64,000 bases of DNA, from assembly GCF_039544165.1 (NCBI RefSeq), contig NZ_BAABLD010000007.1, forward strand, positions 124,001 through 188,000, in the 5' to 3' direction. The DNA is from Viridibacterium curvum. GTDB lineage: Bacteria; Pseudomonadota; Gammaproteobacteria; Burkholderiales; Rhodocyclaceae. A model generated the notes under the pieces. The model did not search any database and had not been told where the DNA came from. It saw nothing but the letters and a program-made list of their open reading frames with translations. Of the stretch, positions 9,392-18,443 are shown one piece after another. How positions within the stretch are numbered: position 1 is the first letter of the stretch; each line of letters opens with the position of its first letter. Position numbers and translations under genes: made by a program.

Positions 9392-10243
9392 TCATTTCAG
9401 CTGTCCGGCAAAGAAGGCGAGCACGCGGCGCTTGGCATCTTCGCGCGCCTCGGGATCGGGACCGGTGTGCACGCCCTGACCGGGATTGACGCCGTTGGGA
9501 ACGTCCTTGCGCAAGCGCACTCTGGTGACGCCGGGATTGTCGAAGTCGTGGTACGCGCCGGGGTAGGTGTGGATCTGCATCGGCGCGCCCGCCGCGCGTG
9601 CGGTACTCGTGAGTTCGACACAGGGGGCCGCGGGTGTCCAGTCGTCGGCTTCGCCGATGAGGATCAGCAGCGGTGCGTAGGGCTTGAAGCTGTCGGCCTT
9701 CTTGTTGCGGTTCGTGCAGCCGGGGTAGAAAGACACGGCCGCGGCGAAGCCCTTGTCGATGGCCTTGGGCTGGCGGCGGATCGCATCCAGCGTGACGCCT
9801 GCGCCGTGCGACCAGCCGAGCAGCGCGATGCGGTCAGTCTTCACGCCCGCCTGCTGGCGCAACCAACTCAGCGCGGCATAGGTGTCGCCGACGCGGTCGC
9901 TCTCCTTGATGGTGCGATCGCTGAACTTCTGCGTGCAGATTTCGGCAAGGCCGCGCGAGCTGAAGCTGTCGAGCATCAGTGCCACATAACCATTGGCTGC
10001 GAGGTATTCGCCCCACATCTGGTGGCGCGCGTTGAGGCTGCCATCCTTGGCATAAGCGCCGCCGCAGCCGTGGATCATGACGACGGCGGGGTGTGGGCCG
10101 GGTGTGTCCGGTTTGAAGAGCTGTGCACGCAGGTCGGTGGGCGATGATGAGAACCCGGCGGCGGGGATGCTGACGGCTTCGGCGGTGGCGGCATGCGCAG
10201 GGCTACAGAGCAGGCAGAGCAGCAGCGCAGCGCAGCGGATCAT
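9392..10243 (-). CDS. Secreted dienelactone hydrolase family protein
   Basis: A 283-residue alpha/beta hydrolase with a signal peptide (hydrophobic core LLLCLLCS, likely cleavage after AHA at residue 18), so it acts in the periplasm. It has the nucleophile elbow GWSHG with serine where classical dienelactone hydrolases have cysteine, the oxyanion region HGCGG, a candidate Asp in EADDWTP, and the catalytic His in YHDF. The ATG at 10243 is chosen because it places the signal peptide at the very N-terminus and lies 4 bp past the purK stop; an upstream in-frame start would overlap purK. It is the last gene of the folD-purE-purK group. Its substrate is unknown and its link to purine synthesis is probably only positional. 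Confidence 0.85.
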   Translation of the reverse strand: MIRCAALLLCLLCSPAHAATAEAVSIPAAGFSSSPTDLRAQLFKPDTPGPHPAVVMIHGCGGAYAKDGSLNARHQMWGEYLAANGYVALMLDSFSSRGLAEICTQKFSDRTIKESDRVGDTYAALSWLRQQAGVKTDRIALLGWSHGAGVTLDAIRRQPKAIDKGFAAAVSFYPGCTNRNKKADSFKPYAPLLILIGEADDWTPAAPCVELTSTARAAGAPMQIHTYPGAYHDFDNPGVTRVRLRKDVPNGVNPGQGVHTGPDPEAREDAKRRVLAFFAGQLK

Positions 10244-10247
10244 GGTG

Positions 10248-11420
10248 TCACGCGTCCTGGATGCCGATGGCTGCACGTGCGGCCATCGCTACGGCATGCG
10301 CCTTCACAGGATCCGCATCGACCACGGTGAAGTGGCCCATCTTGCGGCCGGGGCGGGCGTGGTGCTTGCCGTAGAGGTGCAGCTTGAGGTTGGGCACGGT
10401 GAGCAGCTTGCTCCAGTCCGGCTCACGGTAGGCGCCATGGCTGTCGGGGCCGGGCTGGGTTGCGTCGTACCAGATGTCGCCGAGCAGATTCACCATCACG
10501 GCGGCCGAGTGCGCGCGCGCGTCACCCAGCGGCAGGCCGCAGAGGGCGCGCACTTGCTGTTCGTACTGGCTGGTGACGCAGGCATCGACCGTGGCATGGC
10601 CGCTGTTGTGCGGGCGTGGCGCCATTTCGTTCACGTAAAGCTGACCATGCGAGACGAAGAATTCGACCGCCAGCGTGCCGATGTAGCCGAGGCGTTCGGC
10701 GAGGTGTTCGGCGAGCTCCTGCGCGCTGTCCTGCTGGCAGGTGCCGCTGCGGGCAGGCAGGATGGAGATGTCGAGAATGCCTTTCGCATGCGCATTCTCG
10801 GCCACCGGGAAGCACTTCGTCTTGCCGTGCTCGTCGCGGGCGAGAACCACCGAGACTTCGTAGTCGAGCTTTAGCATCTGCTCGAGCACGCAGGGTTCAT
10901 GGTGGAAGGCCTGGAAAGCTGCGATGGCCTCTTCGCGGCTCTTCACACGCGCCTGACCCTTGCCGTCGTAACCGAAGCGCGCCACCTTGAGGATGCCGGG
11001 GTAGAGCTCGTCAGGCGTGTCGCGCAGATCCGCTTCGCTGTTGATGCTGGCAAACGCTGCGTGCGGCAGACCGTTGTTGCGCAGGAACATCTTCTCTGCC
11101 ACGCGGTTCTGGCAGATGCCGACCGCATCGGCAGAGGGGCGCACGGGCAGGAACTTGGCGAGGTATTCCAGCGTGGCGGCCGGGACGTTCTCGAACTCAG
11201 TCGTGACGGCGGCGCAGCTGTTGGCCAGTTCGTCGAGCGCGGCGAAGTCGCCGTAGTCGGCGCACAGGTGACGATCTGCTGCCAGGCCAGCCGGGCTGTT
11301 CTTGTCCGGGTCGAGCACCCAGACCTTGTAGCCCATCTCGTGGGCGGCCAGAACGAAAAAGCGGCCAAGCTGGCCGCCACCGAGCATGCCCAGCGTTGCG
11401 GGCGGGAGGATCTGGCTCAT
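10248..11420 (-). CDS. purK: 5-(carboxyamino)imidazole ribonucleotide synthase
   Basis: The ATP-grasp enzyme that carboxylates aminoimidazole ribonucleotide to N5-CAIR with ATP and bicarbonate in de novo purine synthesis. At 390 residues it is the usual length. Visible signs are the N-terminal GMLGGGQLGR dinucleotide-like loop, the ATP-grasp region (VARFGYDGKGQARV, then VLEQML), and the C-terminal MAPRPHNSGHAT motif typical of PurK. It lies 16 bp downstream of purE, whose product takes N5-CAIR to CAIR, so the pair carries out consecutive steps. Confidence 0.97.
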   Translation of the reverse strand: MSQILPPATLGMLGGGQLGRFFVLAAHEMGYKVWVLDPDKNSPAGLAADRHLCADYGDFAALDELANSCAAVTTEFENVPAATLEYLAKFLPVRPSADAVGICQNRVAEKMFLRNNGLPHAAFASINSEADLRDTPDELYPGILKVARFGYDGKGQARVKSREEAIAAFQAFHHEPCVLEQMLKLDYEVSVVLARDEHGKTKCFPVAENAHAKGILDISILPARSGTCQQDSAQELAEHLAERLGYIGTLAVEFFVSHGQLYVNEMAPRPHNSGHATVDACVTSQYEQQVRALCGLPLGDARAHSAAVMVNLLGDIWYDATQPGPDSHGAYREPDWSKLLTVPNLKLHLYGKHHARPGRKMGHFTVVDADPVKAHAVAMAARAAIGIQDA

Positions 11421-11436
11421 AGGTTCGAAGAGGTGC

Positions 11437-11937
11437 TTACTGCGGATCGTCCAGTTTCATGTCGAGCACGGTCTGCGTCTGCCGTGCGCGGAAAGCATCG
11501 AGCATCAGTGCGATGCGCTTGTCTTCGTTGGCGAGCATGGCGACAGCGAACAGGCCGGCGTTAGCGGCGCCGGCTTCACCGATGGCAAACGTCGCCACAG
11601 GAATGCCCTTGGGCATCTGCACGATGGAGTGCAGCGAGTCGACGCCAGACAGCGCCTTGCTCTGCACCGGCACGCCCAGCACGGGCACCGTGGTCTTGGC
11701 GGCCAGCATGCCCGGCAGGTGGGCAGCGCCGCCGGCTCCGGCGATGATGGCCTTGAGGCCACGGTCGCGTGCGCTCTCGGCGTACTCGAACATCAGATCG
11801 GGCGTGCGGTGGGCGGAGACGACGCGCGCTTCGTAGGGCACGCCGAAGTCCTTGAGCACCTTGGCGGCGGCCTGCATGGTGGGCCAGTCGGAGTTGGAGC
11901 CCATGACGATGCCGATGACGGGATTCTGGTCGGCCAT
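11437..11937 (-). CDS. purE: N5-carboxyaminoimidazole ribonucleotide mutase
   Basis: Moves the carboxyl group of N5-CAIR to give CAIR. This is the class I PurE, 166 residues. The family signatures are GIVMGSNSDWPTM at the N-terminus, SAHRTPD, and GAGGAAHLPGM with the substrate-binding loop. The gene sits 3 bp downstream of folD and 16 bp upstream of purK, all on the minus strand, which gives a compact folD-purE-purK operon joining one-carbon and purine metabolism. Confidence 0.97.
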   Translation of the reverse strand: MADQNPVIGIVMGSNSDWPTMQAAAKVLKDFGVPYEARVVSAHRTPDLMFEYAESARDRGLKAIIAGAGGAAHLPGMLAAKTTVPVLGVPVQSKALSGVDSLHSIVQMPKGIPVATFAIGEAGAANAGLFAVAMLANEDKRIALMLDAFRARQTQTVLDMKLDDPQ

Positions 11938-11940
11938 TTC

Positions 11941-12810
11941 TTATGCCTTTCCTGCTGCGCGACGCGCTGATTCCAGCGTATTGCCAAGCAACATGGTGAT
12001 GGTCATGGGGCCGACGCCACCGGGCACCGGAGTGATGAGGGAAGCGACTTCGCGCGCCGAGTCGAAATCGACGTCGCCGCAGAGCTTGCCCGCATCTGGC
12101 CCCTCAAGCAAACGATTGATACCCACGTCAATGACGACGGCACCCGGCTTGATCATGTCGCCGGTGAGGAACTTTGGCTTGCCCACGGCGGCGACGACAA
12201 TGTCAGCGCGCCTGGTGTGGAAAGCGAGGTCCTTCGTCTGCGAGTGGCACACGGTGACCGTCGCGCCCTGCGACAGCAGCATCACGGCCATGGGTTTGCC
12301 GACGATGTTGCTGCGGCCGATGACGACGGCTTCAGCGCCCTTGATCGGCACGTTCTCTGATTCGAGCATCTTCATCACGCCCCACGGCGTGCAGGGGTAG
12401 AAGCTCTTGCGACCCTGCAGCAAGAGGCCGAAGTTCTCGGCGTGGAAACCATCAACGTCCTTCTCGGCCGAGATGGCTTCGAGCACCTTGTCCTCGTCGA
12501 TCTGCTTGGGCAGGGGTAGTTGCACGAGGATGCCGTGCACCGAGGGGTCGGCATTCAGCTCGGCAATCCTGGCCAGCACTTCGGCCTCGGTGGCGTCGGC
12601 CGGGTATTCGAACTTCAGCGACTTGATGCCGGCCTTCTCACAAGCGGCGACCTTGTTGCGCACATACACAGCCGAGGCCGGGTTGTCGCCCACCAGCATG
12701 ACAACGAGGCAGGGCGTGACGCCGGCCTGAGCGAGCGTGGCGGCCTCGGTCGCGAAGTTTTCGCGCAGCTTGGCAGAGAGGGCGTTGCCGTCGATATTGC
12801 GTGCGGTCAT
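11941..12810 (-). CDS. folD: Methylenetetrahydrofolate dehydrogenase / methenyltetrahydrofolate cyclohydrolase
   Basis: The bifunctional enzyme that interconverts 5,10-methylene-, methenyl- and 10-formyl-tetrahydrofolate with NADP, supplying formyl groups for purines. It is 289 aa from the ATG at 12810. An in-frame extension upstream to 12894 is rejected because it runs through the promoter region. Motifs are VGDNPASAVYVRNK, VHGILVQLPLP, PCTPWGVM, VIGRSNIVGKPM (dinucleotide-binding loop) and PVPGGVGPMT. It is the first gene of the folD-purE-purK operon and is divergent from the chemoreceptor gene. Confidence 0.97.
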   Translation of the reverse strand: MTARNIDGNALSAKLRENFATEAATLAQAGVTPCLVVMLVGDNPASAVYVRNKVAACEKAGIKSLKFEYPADATEAEVLARIAELNADPSVHGILVQLPLPKQIDEDKVLEAISAEKDVDGFHAENFGLLLQGRKSFYPCTPWGVMKMLESENVPIKGAEAVVIGRSNIVGKPMAVMLLSQGATVTVCHSQTKDLAFHTRRADIVVAAVGKPKFLTGDMIKPGAVVIDVGINRLLEGPDAGKLCGDVDFDSAREVASLITPVPGGVGPMTITMLLGNTLESARRAAGKA

Positions 12811-12852
12811 GGCGTTTGGTGCGGCGGATCGGCCGATTTGGAAAAACCGCAC

Positions 12853-12880
12853 ACTATACCCGCGCAGCCTGCTCAGTAAA
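12853..12880 (-). promoter_or_regulatory. Candidate sigma70-type promoter for folD
   Basis: Read on the minus strand, TTTACT (12875-12880) and TATAGT (12853-12858) are separated by 16 bp, 42 bp upstream of the folD ATG. The -10 matches the consensus at five of six bases and the -35 at four of six. This rests on sequence resemblance only. Confidence 0.4.
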
Positions 12881-13054
12881 AGCCACGAAAACATCGCTCA
12901 GGACAGACCTTGGCGTAGCGCCAGGCGCACCCCGGGAGCCCCGTGGTGCCCCTTCAGTTCTGCCCTGCCAATGCCGTAAAGCTCTCCTGACCCCCTCTAT
13001 CCGGCCTTGGCACCCGCCGCAGGTTCAGCCTCACAAACGTTCCACGGAGCAGAC

Positions 13055-14686
13055 ATGTTCAAACAGTTCAGCATGGCAAAGCGCGTCGCCATCGGTTTCA
13101 CCTTCATGCTCGCCTTGATGCTGGCGGTAGGCGCCACCGGGTTGATCGGGCTGAACCGCCAGTATTCGGAAGTGAAGCAACTGCTGGCGCGCGATCTGGA
13201 CCTGCACCTGACCATGCTGGAAGCGCAGCTGCGCGTCTCCAAGATGCGTCGTGACGAGAAGGACGTCTTCCTGTCGGTCGGCGTGGCGGACAAGCTCAAG
13301 GAATATCGTGGCAAGTGGGGCAAATCGTATGACAGCGTGACCGAGATCGTCGCCACCATCCGCGAGAAGGCCAGCCCTGAAGAGCGCAGTCAGCTGGAAG
13401 GTGTAGATGCCCAACTCAAGGGCTACTACGACGGGATGGATGCGCTGTACCGCAAGATTGGTGAGGGTGGCGTGCCGACGGCGCACGCAGCGAATGATGC
13501 GTTCGAGCCCGAGAAGAAGCTGATGCAGCAGGCGCTGCGCTCGCTCTCCGAGCTGTCGAAGGCCGCCGAGGCCCGCGTCAAGGCCATTGACGAACAACTG
13601 GCCAGCATCCGCAACCAGGCTTCGGCCTGGGCCATTACGCTGATGCTGATCGGCCTCGCATTGGGCGCCGCAGCGGCCTGGAGCATCATCAACGGCATTC
13701 GTGGCCCGCTGAGCATGATGCAGAAAGCCATTCTCGACATATCGAGCACAGGCCACATCAGCAAGCGCATGCCGGTCGACGCGAGTGACGAAGTCGGCGA
13801 GACCTCGCGCGCCGTCAATCGCCTGCTCGAAGGCATGACCGAAGTGATCGGTGCGGCCACCACCAACTCGGCCGACCTCTTGCGTACCGCCAGCGAACTC
13901 AAGCGCGCGGCAGATCAGATCGCTCGCGCCTCGGCCACCCAGTCCGATTCCGCCGCATCGTCAGCCGCTGCGGTGCAGGAGATGACGCACAGCGTTGAAC
14001 AGATCTCTGACAGTGCCCGCACCTTGCAGCAGGAGACGGCCAACGCATCGGCCACTGCGGGCGAGGGGGCCGAAACGGCACGCAAGGCTGCGGGCGAGAT
14101 CCAGCAGGTGGCCGAAGCCATCCGCAGCTCGGCCGAGGTCATCCGCGTGCTTGACCAGCGCTCTGGCGAGATTGGCGAGATCGTCATGGTCATCAAGGAG
14201 ATCGCCGACCAGACCAACCTGCTGGCGCTCAACGCCGCCATTGAAGCCGCACGCGCGGGCGAGCAGGGCCGTGGCTTCGCCGTGGTGGCTGACGAAGTAC
14301 GCAAGCTCGCCGAGCGCACCACGCTCGCGACCACGCAGATCAACGACAAGATCGAGGCCGTGCAGCGCGATACCGGCACTGCGGTGCAGGGCATGGCCGC
14401 TGCGTCCACGATGGTCGAGCGCGGCGTGGCCTGCACGCAGGATGTGTCCGAGGTGCTCGCCAACATCGATCAGCTCGCCCGCAACACTGCGCAGCACATC
14501 ACCGATATCTCTGAAGCGATTGCCGAACAGAGTCGCGCCAGCCAGTCCATCGCTTCACACATCCAGCGCATCGCCGAGGTGAGCCAGGACAACCACGACG
14601 CCGCCTCCACCACCCAGCAGTTCTCCAGCTCGCTGGTCGGTGTGGCCGAACGTCTCGACAGCACCATCAAACGCTTCCGCGTCTGA
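13055..14686 (+). CDS. Methyl-accepting chemotaxis protein
   Basis: A transmembrane chemoreceptor of 543 aa. TM1 is at about residues 11-33. A periplasmic helical sensor of about 155 residues follows, of the four-helix-bundle type (LNRQYSEVKQLL...). TM2 is at about 191-212, then comes a HAMP-like linker (RMPVDASDEVGETSRAVN) and a long coiled-coil signalling domain. Its hairpin tip at about 382-422 is the canonical EIADQTNLLALNAAIEAARA, followed by GRGFAVVADEVRKLAERT, which contacts CheA/CheW. There is no C-terminal CheR-tethering pentapeptide. The ATG at 13055 is chosen for its upstream CGGAG ribosome site and for placing TM1 correctly. The ligand is unknown. It is followed 11 bp later by the degenerate EAL protein. 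Confidence 0.95.
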   Translation: MFKQFSMAKRVAIGFTFMLALMLAVGATGLIGLNRQYSEVKQLLARDLDLHLTMLEAQLRVSKMRRDEKDVFLSVGVADKLKEYRGKWGKSYDSVTEIVATIREKASPEERSQLEGVDAQLKGYYDGMDALYRKIGEGGVPTAHAANDAFEPEKKLMQQALRSLSELSKAAEARVKAIDEQLASIRNQASAWAITLMLIGLALGAAAAWSIINGIRGPLSMMQKAILDISSTGHISKRMPVDASDEVGETSRAVNRLLEGMTEVIGAATTNSADLLRTASELKRAADQIARASATQSDSAASSAAAVQEMTHSVEQISDSARTLQQETANASATAGEGAETARKAAGEIQQVAEAIRSSAEVIRVLDQRSGEIGEIVMVIKEIADQTNLLALNAAIEAARAGEQGRGFAVVADEVRKLAERTTLATTQINDKIEAVQRDTGTAVQGMAAASTMVERGVACTQDVSEVLANIDQLARNTAQHITDISEAIAEQSRASQSIASHIQRIAEVSQDNHDAASTTQQFSSSLVGVAERLDSTIKRFRV

Positions 14687-14697
14687 GTGCGCCAACC

Positions 14698-15939
14698 ATG
14701 ACCACCGACACGCAGCCGGACGTCGTCGCCTCCCCGAGGCTCAATGCCTTCATGGAGCGGCTCGACGCTGCACTGCGTTTGCACGAACGTCAGCGCACAG
14801 GCTTTGCACTGCTGCTGATTTCGCCCCCTGCAGGTGACGCGGAGGCCACGCTGGCGGCGATTCGCGGCAGCGTGCGTCATAGCGACATGGTTGCCACCCT
14901 GCACGCACAGCAGTTTGGCGTACTGCTCAGTGTCGGCAACGAAGACGGCGCACAGCGCGTCGCCGGCAAGATCGTCGAATCACTCGCGGCTGCGCTGGCA
15001 CTGGACGCCGCGCACACAACCGATATCGCCATCGGCATCGCCATCGCGCCACAACACGGCCATAGCCGAGAACAACTCATGCGCGCCGCCGATGCCGCGC
15101 TCTATCAGGCAAGGCGCAATCGTCGCGGCATCGTCATCGCCGTCGCGCAGGAACAAGCAGCTCCCGCAGCGGAGACCCCCGCCGACCTCAGCCAGCACAT
15201 CGGCAAAGCCTTCTCCGAAGGGCAATTCGTCCTGCGCTTCCAGCCCGTCGTCGATCTGCAAACCAACACCCTGCACGCGGCCGAAGCCCTGCTGCGCTGG
15301 CAACACCCCGTGCTGGGCCTGCTGCCACCGGCCGAATTCCTGCACCTCATCGAGCAGGATGGTCAGGCCGATGCCATTGCGCTGCAGCTCATCGAATCCG
15401 CCATCCTGCAACTCCGCAGCTGGCGCGACGCCGGGCGACTCGTGCCGGTCTCGGTCAACCTCAACGTCCAGACGCTGGCCCTCGACAAGCTCGAACACGC
15501 CATCGTCGGCCGCCTGCACGCCCTGAGCCTGCCGCCCGAAAGCTTCACCGTCGAAATCCGAGACGATCACCTTGCCGACCTGCCGCCCACAGCCACCCGC
15601 AACCTCTTCGCCCTCGCCGCTGCGGGTGTGCGGATCTGTCTAGACGACTTCGGCAACGGCACGGCCTCTCTGACTGCGCTGCGTGACCTGCCGGCGCACG
15701 AAATCAAAGTCACCCCACGTATCGCCAGCGCTGTTGCACAAAGCGAATCGGACGCTGCGATAACGACTGCTCTGGTGCAGCTGGGTCACCGCCTCGGTAA
15801 ACGCGTTGTCGCCAAGGGCATCGAAGACCCGGCCGCCATCCCCGTCCTGGCGGAACTGGGTTGCAGCCACGCTCAAGGCTTCGCGTTTGCGCAGGCGCTC
15901 GAGGCGTCTGCACTGGTGGCGTGGCGCGTCGGCGAGTAA
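14698..15939 (+). CDS. Degenerate GGDEF-EAL domain protein
   Basis: A soluble 413-residue protein with an N-terminal GGDEF-like fold (about 1-150) and a C-terminal EAL domain (about 165-413). The GGDEF active site is absent: the position where it is expected reads AQQFGVLLSV. In the EAL domain the EALLRW motif (E196), the Asn strand (NLNVQ), DDFGNG and the final QGF are kept. The Glu of the usual AEGVE motif is lysine (K373, AKGIED), the usual ExTE reads EIRD, and the usual KID reads KVT. It is therefore probably not an active c-di-GMP phosphodiesterase; a binding or protein-interaction role is more likely. It lies 11 bp after the chemoreceptor gene, so the two are likely co-expressed. Confidence 0.88.
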   Translation: MTTDTQPDVVASPRLNAFMERLDAALRLHERQRTGFALLLISPPAGDAEATLAAIRGSVRHSDMVATLHAQQFGVLLSVGNEDGAQRVAGKIVESLAAALALDAAHTTDIAIGIAIAPQHGHSREQLMRAADAALYQARRNRRGIVIAVAQEQAAPAAETPADLSQHIGKAFSEGQFVLRFQPVVDLQTNTLHAAEALLRWQHPVLGLLPPAEFLHLIEQDGQADAIALQLIESAILQLRSWRDAGRLVPVSVNLNVQTLALDKLEHAIVGRLHALSLPPESFTVEIRDDHLADLPPTATRNLFALAAAGVRICLDDFGNGTASLTALRDLPAHEIKVTPRIASAVAQSESDAAITTALVQLGHRLGKRVVAKGIEDPAAIPVLAELGCSHAQGFAFAQALEASALVAWRVGE

Positions 15940-16132
15940 TCCACTCAAGCCCGAGAAAGCCGCACTCGCCGGGCCCCTACTTGCAGCGGGCAAAACAGTA
16001 CCCACTGCGTCACTCGACTCTCCGGGGTGGCAGATTCGAACTGGACGCTGACGTAGATTGCATCGTCTGCGTCGAACTTGCGCCCGACTGACTCGCGACG
16101 CCCGGGCAAGCCAACTTCACAACCCAGATCTG

Positions 16133-16642
16133 TCAGAACAGCGTTTTGGGCAACGGCTCTTTGCTGATGGGTATGAGCTTGTTGCCATTCCAGCGGAGCA
16201 AATGTCTTGCTTCGCTTGCGGGGTCTTCATTAATCTGCCCGGAAATAACCAGCAGCTGACTGTCTGCTCTGAAGTCCAGTCGCGGGTCGTCGTTACCCAT
16301 TGCACCCGAGATCGTCTCAATTCCCATGGGTGTCGTGATCTTCCCGGAGACGAGATCAATGATCGCGAACCCTCGACAGTCCGTGCCGCATCCCCAGGTT
16401 GCGATGCGGAAATGACCTGCAAAGTTTGGCTTCTCCTTGCTCGCGTCACGAATTGCTGTGCGGAAGCGTCGCGCTTGAGCCGAGTTGAAGCGCAGATTTG
16501 CAGGAGGGGCGCTGACGCCCATTTCCTTGGCCGGGTACGCCGCAAAAGGAGGGGCGATGATTGTCTGAGGGGAGTCCTGGGCGCTGCTGACTGAGGCGAA
16601 CAGTGTGCAGAAGGCGGCCGCAAGCAGCCTGGAGTCACGCAT
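16133..16642 (-). CDS. Putative secreted protein, uncharacterised
   Basis: 169 residues with an N-terminal signal peptide (MRDSRLLAAAFCTLFASVSSA, cleavage likely at about residue 21). The mature part has a conserved-looking core, NFAGHFRIATWGCGTDCRG followed by FAIIDLVSGKI, with two cysteines four residues apart (CGTDC) that could form a disulphide. I recognise this as a family of small exported proteins without a known function. The start at 16642 is chosen over 16696 because it starts directly at the signal peptide. It is the last gene of the minus-strand T6SS-linked run, 26 bp after the lipoprotein. It may be an extra immunity or envelope protein, but nothing in the sequence proves it. Confidence 0.75.
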   Translation of the reverse strand: MRDSRLLAAAFCTLFASVSSAQDSPQTIIAPPFAAYPAKEMGVSAPPANLRFNSAQARRFRTAIRDASKEKPNFAGHFRIATWGCGTDCRGFAIIDLVSGKITTPMGIETISGAMGNDDPRLDFRADSQLLVISGQINEDPASEARHLLRWNGNKLIPISKEPLPKTLF

Positions 16643-16668
16643 CGCTTCAATGCTCCCGGAGCCGCTCG

Positions 16669-17214
16669 CTACTTTGCGGCAGCGAAGAGCACCCACTTCT
16701 CAACGCGATTCATCGGCGTGGCCGGATCGAATGTGAAGGCGATGTACTCCGCGTCATCGACTCCCAGGCCGCGTTCCTCTTTGGCACTTCGGCCCACTTC
16801 GCGATTGCTGCTGTCAAAGCCCCGCAGATGCAATGTGCCTTTGAACTCGCGCGCCGATTTCACGTAGGCCTTGAGAATGTTCTGCCCGTCTTTGCCCGCC
16901 ACGTCCAGCACGGCGCGGTCGCTGCTCAGGCCCAGTTTTACAGCGCCTTCGTCGGCCGTGATCCTGGCTTCCTTGGCGCGATCCACCCCTTGTGTCACGC
17001 CGCTGATGACTTTGCCGACACCGGTTGTGAGTTCGGCCGCCGCTTTCTGCCCGTCGTTCTGAAGCGCCTCGCCGATCCCTTTTACTCGGGCGGCTTTGTC
17101 CTCAACGAGGGCAGTGCCTTTGGCGTGCTCGGCTGCGATCTCTTCTTCGCGGCTTTTGCAGGCCAGAAGAGCAGGCATTAGTGCTGCGATGGCAAACCAA
17201 TTTCGGATGCGCAT
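16669..17214 (-). CDS. Putative lipoprotein, uncharacterised
   Basis: 181 residues with a lipoprotein signal (MRIRNWFAIAALMPALLAC, lipobox LLAC). The start at 17214 places the signal at the N-terminus. After the cysteine comes a charged helical stretch, then an amphipathic segment with repeated GVGKVISGVTQGVD-like motifs (about 55-80), and a C-terminal domain of beta character (GTLHLRGFDSSN, EYIAFTFDPATPM). No family recognised. Its position, 80 bp downstream of the Tli4-like gene and on the same strand, suggests an envelope protein belonging to the effector cassette. Confidence 0.75.
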   Translation of the reverse strand: MRIRNWFAIAALMPALLACKSREEEIAAEHAKGTALVEDKAARVKGIGEALQNDGQKAAAELTTGVGKVISGVTQGVDRAKEARITADEGAVKLGLSSDRAVLDVAGKDGQNILKAYVKSAREFKGTLHLRGFDSSNREVGRSAKEERGLGVDDAEYIAFTFDPATPMNRVEKWVLFAAAK

Positions 17215-17294
17215 GATTCGAGTGAGTCCTTGCGGGTTGGTTGTCAGTGAATCGGCCGTGCTCATGTGCGATAGCTCTGTAAGTCTTTGCGAAG

Positions 17295-18443
17295 CTATCT
17301 GGCGACCCAAGCATTTGGCCTCATCCTGAAGCTCTCGGCTATGGACTGAGCGAGCTTCTTGAAATCGGATTCGCTCATGGGCTTCTTGGCGAGTTGGCTG
17401 TAATAGTTGATTTTGAAGGTCAGATCGAAAGACTGACCGCTGGAAGCCTTGTTGTTGCCGGGGATATGAGCAACGTAGCCCATGTCTTTGAGATCGGCAT
17501 CCTTGGTGGTCACTTGCCGCAGCCCTCGGTCAGGCAGCACGCGATAGAAAAAGCCTTCACCCTTGCGGTTATCGACTTTGATAGAGCTGAAATACTTGAT
17601 CCGATTGAATGGCTTCAGGTACGTGCTTTGTAGCGCGGAGCGGATGACTCGTTCTGCGTTCGATGGTTCTTCGCCTGATGCATTTGCGGCTTCAAACTCA
17701 ACCAGAATCTCTGGCCGATCCTTTAAGCGAAAGCTTTGCGTAATAAGGGCTGGGGCGTGCACTAAGAAGTTAGGCAGGCATGCGCCTTGGCCTACCGGAA
17801 TTTCTCCCGCAGCGCGAGGCTTGAAGTGGGCGATGAATGCTTTGACCGTCTCGGTTGGTGTGCCCATTAGCACCCGGCGCGTATTGATGATGTGTCCGTG
17901 GTGAAGCACAAAGAAAGTCAGGTAATTTTCGTCACGTAGTCCAAATGCTTGGAGTGAAGGAATCGGCTGGTATAGCGGGATGGCAGCTGCGCGCGCTCTA
18001 AGTTCCTTCCGATAGCTACCATCAGGATCAATCTCGTGTTTTGGGTCAGCTTCAAGCCGCTCAGCATTGTCGAGTATTAGACCTTTCTCGCGGTTAATCT
18101 CCTTGTTCAACCTTGCAATGATTTCATTCAAATCGTCCGCTGTCGCCTCTTCGGAAATTAAGACACGATCTGCAGAGCGCGAATCGAAGGTGACATCTGG
18201 TTGTGTCCAGATATAAACCTCATTCAGGACGTTACGATAGTGTTCGTCAGCGAAAGAGGCCATCGCGTGCCACGAAGCGGTCATGTATTGAACCCTCGCT
18301 CCTGGAAACTCGATCGGTTCTGCAAAATTAGTGGTGTAGTAGCTGATGCATTCGCTCGGCTTGCTTTTGCTAGATTGGTTGGCCGCGCTAGCGATCTGAA
18401 GAGAGAGCGCGCATGAAATCAAGATGGCGTATTGGAGTTTCAT
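17295..18443 (-). CDS. Candidate T6SS immunity protein (Tli4-like) for the adjacent phospholipase
   Basis: 382 residues with a Sec signal peptide (MKLQYAILISCALSLQIASA), so it is periplasmic. That is where an immunity protein against a periplasm-delivered phospholipase must act. The start overlaps the stop of the upstream phospholipase D gene as ATGA, which couples translation of toxin and antidote. The sequence has two halves, with a Gly/Cys-containing segment (GQGACLPNFLVHAP) starting the second. This is reminiscent of Tli4-family immunity proteins, but I make that family call only tentatively. The codons are clearly richer in A/T than in the neighbouring housekeeping and tss genes, a common sign of exchanged toxin-immunity genes. 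It could instead be an unrelated exported accessory protein. Confidence 0.7.
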   Translation of the reverse strand: MKLQYAILISCALSLQIASAANQSSKSKPSECISYYTTNFAEPIEFPGARVQYMTASWHAMASFADEHYRNVLNEVYIWTQPDVTFDSRSADRVLISEEATADDLNEIIARLNKEINREKGLILDNAERLEADPKHEIDPDGSYRKELRARAAAIPLYQPIPSLQAFGLRDENYLTFFVLHHGHIINTRRVLMGTPTETVKAFIAHFKPRAAGEIPVGQGACLPNFLVHAPALITQSFRLKDRPEILVEFEAANASGEEPSNAERVIRSALQSTYLKPFNRIKYFSSIKVDNRKGEGFFYRVLPDRGLRQVTTKDADLKDMGYVAHIPGNNKASSGQSFDLTFKINYYSQLAKKPMSESDFKKLAQSIAESFRMRPNAWVAR

